A stretch of DNA of 10,890 bases, taken from Baffinella frigidus (taxonomy: Eukaryota > Cryptophyceae > Cryptomonadales > Baffinellaceae). Every line of letters begins with the position of its first letter. The first letter of the stretch is position 1. Location of the stretch: positions 211,152 through 222,041 of the forward strand of contig MU646692.1 of the NCBI GenBank assembly GCA_026770585.1. Reading direction: 5' to 3'. The notes under the pieces are model-generated. The model did not search any database and was not told where the DNA came from. It saw only the letters and a program-made list of their open reading frames with translations. This document shows, piece after piece, positions 6,956 to 10,890 of the stretch. A program made the translations under genes and the position numbers.

Positions 6956-8309
6956 GTAATCCTCTCCGCACCCCACACACCCCACCTGCTCTCAATCACA
7001 CCAAGGGGGTACTTCAAACCTTCCCACCGTGCCTGGTTGCACAGTGTTAGTATGGGGTTCTCTTTTTCACCAGGACCGTCGCTCTTGCAGTTGGGCGTAA
7101 GACGCACAAATCACACCCCGTCCCACTAGGGAGTCGACATCAGAGGACCCCTGGTGAGAAGTGAGTGAAACGCATCGGAACGCTGGGAAACGCTTGGCTC
7201 GGCGCCCCTTCTCAGGGACAGCCTCAGGCCGGTTGCAGTTGTTCCTGGTGGGAGCACGCGTGACCTCAGGAGGCGTCCGCGTGAGGTATTCCCGCGTGAG
7301 GTATTCCGCGCGTTGACAATAATACAGAGTTTATATCACCTGCAGAGTCATCACGTTCCACCTGGCAGCGCTCGAGGTCCATTTGCCCCGGATTTCCAGG
7401 GAATTACGACCGGGTGTAATGAATAGCTATGGATAAGATCCTAGTGAATATTTATTAAGAAGGATTGTATCCGTGAAGCCCCCGGTGACTGGTATGTGGA
7501 TCGGCTAGACGCTAATAATCTCCCCATAATGTGACCCGTCCTCGACACAGCGCATCGATGCTCGGCGCAATGTCGCGCCCACTAGTGAGGGCGCACGACA
7601 ACGTCGCGCCCACAAGTGAGTAACGCGCCCTCCGAAACTCCCGCAGGTGGTCCCAGAGGACATGGACGCGTCCCCGGAGCGCAAGGCGCCCGTGCAGATG
7701 CTCTACGACGTCGACGGCCCCCAGCCGTCCGACGGGGCTGCGGCCAGCTGGGCGGCGTCGGGCGTTCTGGATCAGGGGAGGGACGAGGCCACGACGGCGT
7801 CGCTGGGGTCCTCGGCGTACGGGAAGATGCCAGCGGACAAGGCGCCGGTGCAGATGCTGGATGACATCTCTGGGGAGTTCGACCCCATCAACGACTACGA
7901 CTCCAACTACGGGCGCGTGCTTGGCGTGGAGGAGCCGTCGCGCACCAACGGGGTGGTGCCCGAGGACATGGACGCATCCCCGGAGCGCAAGGCGCCGGTG
8001 CAGATGCTCTACGATGTGGACGGGCCCCAGCCGTCTGACGGGGCCGCGGCTAGCTGGGCGGCGTCGGGAGTCCTCGACCAGGGGAGGAACGAGGCCACGA
8101 CTGATTCGCTGGGGTCTTCGGCGTACGGGAAGATGCCCGCGGACAAGGCGCCGGAGCAGATGCTCTTCGATGTGGACGGGCCCCAGCCGTCGGACGGGGC
8201 CGCGGCTAGCTGGGCGGCGTCGGGGGTCCCCGATCAGGGGAGGAATTCGGTCAAGACCGAGTCGCTGGGTGATAAGATTCGTGCGGGGTGGCCCAAGGCC
8301 CCCCAGTAA
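6146..8309 (+). CDS. Secreted acidic tandem-repeat protein (KAPxQML repeats), two exons, family unknown
   Basis: Exons 6146-6955 and 7647-8309 give a 490-residue protein. The start ATG at 6146 was chosen because homology with the copy at 8724 begins there and a signal peptide follows: basic start, hydrophobic residues 9-23, possible cleavage after Ala29. Residues 30-70 are unique and predicted helical. Then come alternating modules. Module A (71-109, 239-270, 334-372) runs from LDDISGEFDPINDYDSNYGR to EEPSRTNG. Module B (110-172, 271-333, 373-435) runs from VPEDMDASPERKAPVQML through YDVDGPQPSDGAAASWAAS to AYGKMPA. KAP(V/E)QML occurs seven times. A basic linker at 203-216 with REKR separates the two repeat blocks. 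The DSNYGRVLGVEE segment has a weak calcium-loop look (D1, N3, L8, E12) but is not a proper EF-hand. The acidic, repetitive, secreted design fits an extracellular matrix, wall or mineral-associated protein or a peptide precursor; that is inference. Coding bias is strongly GC at third positions. Confidence 0.85.
6956..7646 (+). other. Intron of the repeat-protein gene (691 bp, GT-AG)
   Basis: The donor GTAATC follows ACCAACGGG and the acceptor CTCCCGCAG precedes GTGGTCCC. Splicing restores the GVVPEDMD junction seen uninterrupted at 6473 and 7953. The intron is clearly lower in GC and lacks the coding repeats. It contains two small duplications: CCGCGTGAGGTATT at 7277-7290 and 7292-7305, and GTCGCGCCCAC(T/A)AGTGAG at about 7572-7590 and 7604-7621. 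No other gene is visible in it. Confidence 0.85.
7647..8309 (+). CDS. Repeat-protein exon 2
   Basis: 220 codons run to the TAA at 8307-8309: B, A and B modules, a final KAPEQML/DVDGPQP half-module, then a basic tail ending GWPKAPQ. The segment 7836-8185 aligns without gaps to 6356-6705, with about 11 differences counted by eye. This points to recent internal duplication or gene conversion. Confidence 0.85.
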   Translation: MVPEDMDASPERKAPVQMLYDVDGPQPSDGAAASWAASGVLDQGRDEATTASLGSSAYGKMPADKAPVQMLDDISGEFDPINDYDSNYGRVLGVEEPSRTNGVVPEDMDASPERKAPVQMLYDVDGPQPSDGAAASWAASGVLDQGRNEATTDSLGSSAYGKMPADKAPEQMLFDVDGPQPSDGAAASWAASGVPDQGRNSVKTESLGDKIRAGWPKAPQ

Positions 8310-8384
8310 AGAGGGCTACGCCCTCCGGTAGAGGGGGCACACTGACTGAGTGTGGGAGTGAGTGAAGAGGTTGCGAGACAACGG

Positions 8385-8478
8385 TGTGGGTATCTAGGGT
8401 ATCTAGCCTCCAAGGGCATCCAAGGACGCAAGGTTACGAGGACGTCAACGTAGATTCACTTAGGCCTAGATACCCACA
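8385..8478. repeat. 94-bp element with 14-bp inverted ends, 3' of the repeat-protein gene
   Basis: TGTGGGTATCTAGG (8385-8398) is the exact reverse complement of CCTAGATACCCACA (8465-8478). A second partial GTATCTAG follows the left arm. It could be a tiny inverted-repeat transposon or a 3' flank hairpin. No clear target duplication is seen. Confidence 0.7.
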
Positions 8479-8539
8479 AACGTCGAGGGTGGCGAACCCT
8501 GGCGGCGCCCAACTGTGCGCCTTGACCTGCCCCCCCCCT

Positions 8540-8723
8540 CTTGTTTGCAACGCGGGCGGGGTGTTGGGGCTCAGCGACTCACGTCTGGGGACAAGGCCCA
8601 CCTCACACTGTCTTCGTCCCCGCCTCGCCTTCACGTTACCCCGCCTCGATTTCACAAGTTACGACCCGCCTGTCAACTTTGCAAAGTCACTTTGTCGGCG
8701 GCTCTTCACCGCCAGCGGCGAAC
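8540..8723 (+). promoter_or_regulatory. Decayed copy of the divergent promoter region
   Basis: GGGGTGTTGGGGCTCAGCG (8560-8578) matches 5697-5715 in transporter intron 1. TCTTCGTCCCCGCC (8610-8623), CACGTTACCCCGCCTCGATT and CTGTCAACTTTGCAAA match 5964-6030, and TTTGTCGGCGGC leads to the start codon. Transporter exon 1, lying between these blocks in the intact locus, is replaced by about 25 bp of unrelated sequence. Confidence 0.75.
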
Positions 8724-9092
8724 ATGGCCGCTCCAAAGGTGGCCACGGTCATGGCCATGTGTCTCGCGACGCTCGCCGTGTACAGGGGTACCTCGCTCAT
8801 AAGAAACCGCCCCCCCCTAGGACCCTACAGTAGGACCATGCCTAGGGCCCTGTGGTGATCCTGGGGGGGGCGGTTTCTTATGAGCGAGGTACCCCTGTAC
8901 CATGGCACCACCGCGGGTCCCGTCGAGATGTTCGCGAAGCATTCTGTGGATACAACTCCGTGAAGGATGAACCGAGTGACTTTAAACGTATGCATGTGTA
9001 GACTTCATGAAGGAGCAGGGCGTCAATCGAGCCATATCAAGGAGATGCAGCCCTACTACGCTTCGGACAGGCCGCGTGCCCAGAAGCTTACC
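8724..9092 (+). pseudogene. Truncated pseudogene copy of the repeat-protein gene 5' end
   Basis: The start ATG, MAAPKVATVMAMCLATLAVY, then (across the inserted element) HGTTAGPVEMFA match the intact signal region of the gene at 6146. After GCGAAGCAT the copy diverges and hits TGA at 8961-8963. Homology resumes at about 9001 (FM-EQG and IKEMQ-YYA), with at least one base lost near 9030 that shifts the frame. It ends near 9092 before any repeat module. Element insertion, a stop and a frameshift together argue for loss of function. Confidence 0.85.
8783..8897 (+). mobile_element. 115-bp MITE with 35-bp perfect terminal inverted repeats and TA duplication
   Basis: The element begins CAGGGGTACCTCGCTCATAA and ends with its reverse complement. 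The inverted repeats (8783-8817, 8863-8897) match over 35 bp including a C8/G8 run. It is flanked by TA (8781-8782 and 8898-8899). The intact paralog has a single TA at the matching place (GTCTACCATGG near 6213), which is the empty site. TA duplication and short non-coding inverted-repeat structure fit a Tc1/mariner-type MITE, although the ends are not a terminus I recognise. Confidence 0.9.
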
Positions 9093-9399
9093 TACGTGTT
9101 CTGCGGTTGGGCTTCGGTTGTGCAAGCGAGCGCCCTCGAACAACACTAGGTAATTTAATCTTACATTCACACGTCTGTACAGAGCACCCGCCACCTCCAG
9201 CCCCCCACCTCGCAAGCACCCCCCAGCCCAGCGCTCTGCCGGACTCTCTCAGACCCCTGCTGCCCTGCAGCACGAAAGAATAACCCACCCCCCCTCCCTC
9301 CCACCAAATCACCACCGTGCCTCCCGGAGACACACACAAAGGTGCATGGACCATCAGACACCGCCTCCCCGTAGGACCCATAGGACACCAGCAGGCTTA
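9093..9399. other. Non-genic, C-rich stretch
   Basis: After the pseudogene ends, this segment is rich in CACC/CCCC runs on + and holds no recognisable exon, RNA gene or repeat unit. The long minus-strand frames here are Gly/Trp/Val-rich, as expected from translating such DNA. Confidence 0.5.
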
Positions 9400-9517
9400 C
9401 AGGGGTACCTCGCTCATAAGAAACCGCCCACCCCCTGGGGACCACCATAGGGCCCTAGGCATAGGCCTACTGTAGGGTCCTAGGGGGGCGCGGTTTCTGA
9501 TGAACGAGGTACCCCTG
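9400..9517 (-). mobile_element. 118-bp second, older copy of the same MITE in reverse orientation
   Basis: It has the same CAGGGGTACCTCG ends, with several mismatches between the arms (GTTCATCAG against GCTCATAAG). Its interior, reverse complemented, matches the first copy (CCTAGGACCCTACAGTAGG, TGCCTAGGGCCCT). The left flank is TA (9398-9399) and the right flank is CA (9518-9519), so the duplication has probably mutated. That change creates CTGCAG|G, an acceptor-like site. Confidence 0.9.
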
Positions 9518-9777
9518 CAGGACCCAGAAGCAGGCCGACTCCTCGGGCACGATGGTGGTCCCACCAGGGGGGATGCTCTCCGACAATGACGCTAGTCGGA
9601 CAGTACAGGACCCCTTTGAGGACAACCACAGTGCAACAAGTGCCGCCCTGTTGCTGTATCCGTGTGCCCCTGTGTGTCCCCTTGCGCCGTTTGTATCACA
9701 CCGAAGAAAGCTCACGACGGCGCAGGCGCTGAGTACACAAGGGGGGCGTACACCGCTACGAACACCACCACGCTGGT
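9518..9777. other. Possible orphan exon fragment, strand uncertain
   Basis: Between the second MITE and the telomere-like DNA there is 260 bp of balanced composition. The plus frame from about 9520 to 9809 is open (ADSSGTMVVPPGGMLSDNDA and onwards), and the minus frame 9715-9467 is open as well. Neither resembles a family I know. It may be a gene remnant cut by subtelomeric repeats; the case for coding is weak. Confidence 0.2.
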
Positions 9778-10192
9778 TTGGGGTTCAGGGTTCAGGGCTT
9801 AGGTTTTAGGGCGTAGGGTTGAGGGTACAGGGTTGAGGGTTAAGGGTTTGGGGTTTTGGGTTTGGGTTTTGGGGTTTCGGGTTTGGGGTGTTGGGCGTGG
9901 GATTTGGGGTTTAGGGTTTAGGGTTAAGGGTTCAGGGTTTAGGGTTTAGGGTTTAGGGTTTAGGGTTTAGGGTTTAGGTTTCAGGGTTCAGGGTTCGTGG
10001 GTTGTGGGTTTGTGGGTTTATGGTTCACGGTTCAGGGGTCACGGTTCAGGGTTCCGGCTTCAGGGTTCCGGCTTCAGGGTCCAGGGTTCCAGGTTCAGGG
10101 TTTAGGGTGCAGGGTTCATAGTTTAGGGTTCAGAGTTGAGGGTTGAGGGTTTACACAAATCATACACCTGGCTGCATCACATACCATAGGGG

Positions 10193-10228
<36 letters not shown>

Positions 10229-10332
10229 TAGGGTTCATGTTTCAGGGTTCAGAGTTCAGAGTTTAGGGTTCAGGGTTCAGGGTTCAGGGTTTACCTTAAC
10301 CCTAAACCTTACTGCATCACATACCATAGGGT

Positions 10333-10406
<74 letters not shown>

Positions 10407-10510
10407 GGTTTACCTACGGGTTAAGGGTTGATGGCTGAGAGTTGACGGGTTACCGAAACCTTTCTTCGTCACATACCATATGGTTTCGGGTTGAGGGTGG
10501 AGGGGTAACC
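9778..10510 (+). repeat. Degenerate telomere-like array (TTTAGGG/TTCAGGG/TTGAGGG)
   Basis: Heptamers dominate, with a clean TTTAGGG run near 9910-9980, mixed TTCAGGG around 10000-10140, and pure TTGAGGG at 10330-10410. They are interrupted by a recurring spacer. The G-rich strand is on + throughout. Plus-strand ORFs entering it are not genes. Confidence 0.95.
10150..10491 (+). repeat. Higher-order repeat: spacer with CATCACATACCATA every ~140-150 bp
   Basis: C(A/G)TCACATACCATA occurs at 10175, 10315 and 10467, each time preceded by a TTAC-led, CCT-containing block and followed by GG(G/T)TT-type heptamers. The spacing of 140 and 152 bp shows that the array evolved as larger units, not just as heptamers. 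Confidence 0.85.
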
Positions 10511-10613
10511 AGGCCAGCAGCCCCGCAGGCATGACGGTCTTGAAGAAGCGTTCGCGCATCACCGGAACCCCGCTCGCTGCCCCCACCTGTGCAAGGAGCG
10601 CATGGGGGTGAGG
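10511..10613. other. Unique-looking island inside the telomere-like DNA
   Basis: About 100 bp of non-repetitive sequence (CAGGCCAGCAGCCCCGCAGG onwards) lies between the 7-mer and 8-mer arrays. No gene is recognised. Confidence 0.5.
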
Positions 10614-10890
10614 GGGGTGTGGTGTGGGGTTTCGGGTTTTTGATTTTGGGTTTCGGACTTCGAGTTTAGAGTTGCGTGTGGTTTCACTCTCGTCTATTTC
10701 TCGGTGTGGGGTGTGGGGTGTAGGTTGTGAGGTGTAGGGGTGTAGGGGTGTAGGGGTGCAGGGGTGTAGGGGTGTAGAGGTGTAGGGGTGTAGGGGTGTA
10801 GGTGTGTAGGTGTGTAGGGGTATAGGGTGTGGGGTGTGGGGTGTGGGATGTGTGGTGTACGGTGTGGGGTGTAGAGTGTGGGGTGTATGG
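10614..10890 (+). repeat. 8-mer G-rich array (GTGTAGGG / GTGTGGGG)
   Basis: After a degenerate GTGGGGTTTCGGGTTTT segment, the unit becomes GTGTAGGG, nearly perfect from about 10730 to 10815, then GTGTGGG variants to the window edge. The period changes from seven to eight bases relative to the array on its left. Repeated G3-G4 runs on + could form G-quadruplexes. Confidence 0.9.

Noticed and set aside
6219-6959. Arg/Ser/Thr-rich overlapping frame (also 7861-8331)
   Set aside because: It is a shadow of the repeat-protein frame produced by its high third-position GC.
6092-7129. 345-residue unspliced version of the repeat protein starting at 6092
   Set aside because: The pseudogene homology and the signal peptide begin at 6146, and the end runs into intron sequence. 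Splicing at 6955/7647 restores the repeat junction.
8783-8897. MITE acting as an intron that restores the gene copy (introner)
   Set aside because: GTACCT near 8788 and GCGAG near 8888 could be used, but the joined product is out of frame. The copy has other breaks, and the element ends do not carry GT-AG at the insertion borders.
9088-9448. Gly/Trp-rich minus-strand frames
   Set aside because: They come from the C-rich stretch and the MITE; no supporting homology, splice sites or start context.
1-10890. CRISPR array, bacterial operon, phage or tRNA/rRNA genes
   Set aside because: There are no spacer-repeat arrays with unique spacers, no ribosome-binding-site gene strings and no recognisable cloverleaf or rRNA blocks. 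Introns and telomere-like repeats mark it as eukaryotic nuclear DNA.

Overview
This window looks like GC-rich nuclear DNA from a eukaryotic microalga or related protist. The reasons are spliceosomal GT-AG introns, genes interrupted by repeats, plant/alga-type TTTAGGG telomere-like arrays, small inverted-repeat transposons and abundant microsatellites. The species cannot be fixed from sequence alone. The G-rich strand of all telomere-like arrays is on + and the arrays become continuous towards the right edge, so the right side probably faces a chromosome end (subtelomere).

Layout. Positions 1-425 are a (GA)n tract. Positions 1449-5940, on the minus strand, hold most of a multi-exon gene that I reconstructed from eight exons with compatible phases (255 codons). 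It appears to encode a TehA/SLAC1/TDT-family membrane transporter with an acidic dileucine-like N-terminus. Its introns carry a large (TTCTATCCTA)n array, an interstitial TTTAGGG array, a poly-A-flanked 80-bp tandem repeat, and several local duplications of exon sequence. The last membrane helices of the family are not found, so the gene either runs off the left edge or is broken.

A 205-bp divergent promoter (5941-6145) separates this gene from a plus-strand two-exon gene (6146-8309). That gene encodes a 490-residue protein with a signal peptide and acidic tandem repeats. Its hallmark is a KAPxQML motif present seven times, and I do not recognise the family. One of its three equivalent repeat junctions is split by a 691-bp intron; the other two are uninterrupted.

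From about 8540 to 9092 there is a decayed partial copy of the promoter and 5' end of the repeat-protein gene, lacking transporter exon 1. It is interrupted by a 115-bp inverted-repeat element with a clean TA target duplication, and the intact paralog supplies the empty site. A second, older copy of the same element lies at 9400-9517 in opposite orientation. From 9778 to the right edge the window is degenerate telomere-like DNA: 7-mers (TTTAGGG/TTCAGGG/TTGAGGG) with a recurring spacer, then an 8-mer GTGTAGGG-type array.

The two genes share a promoter region, but nothing in the sequence shows a functional link between them. All family calls and splice sites were made by eye.
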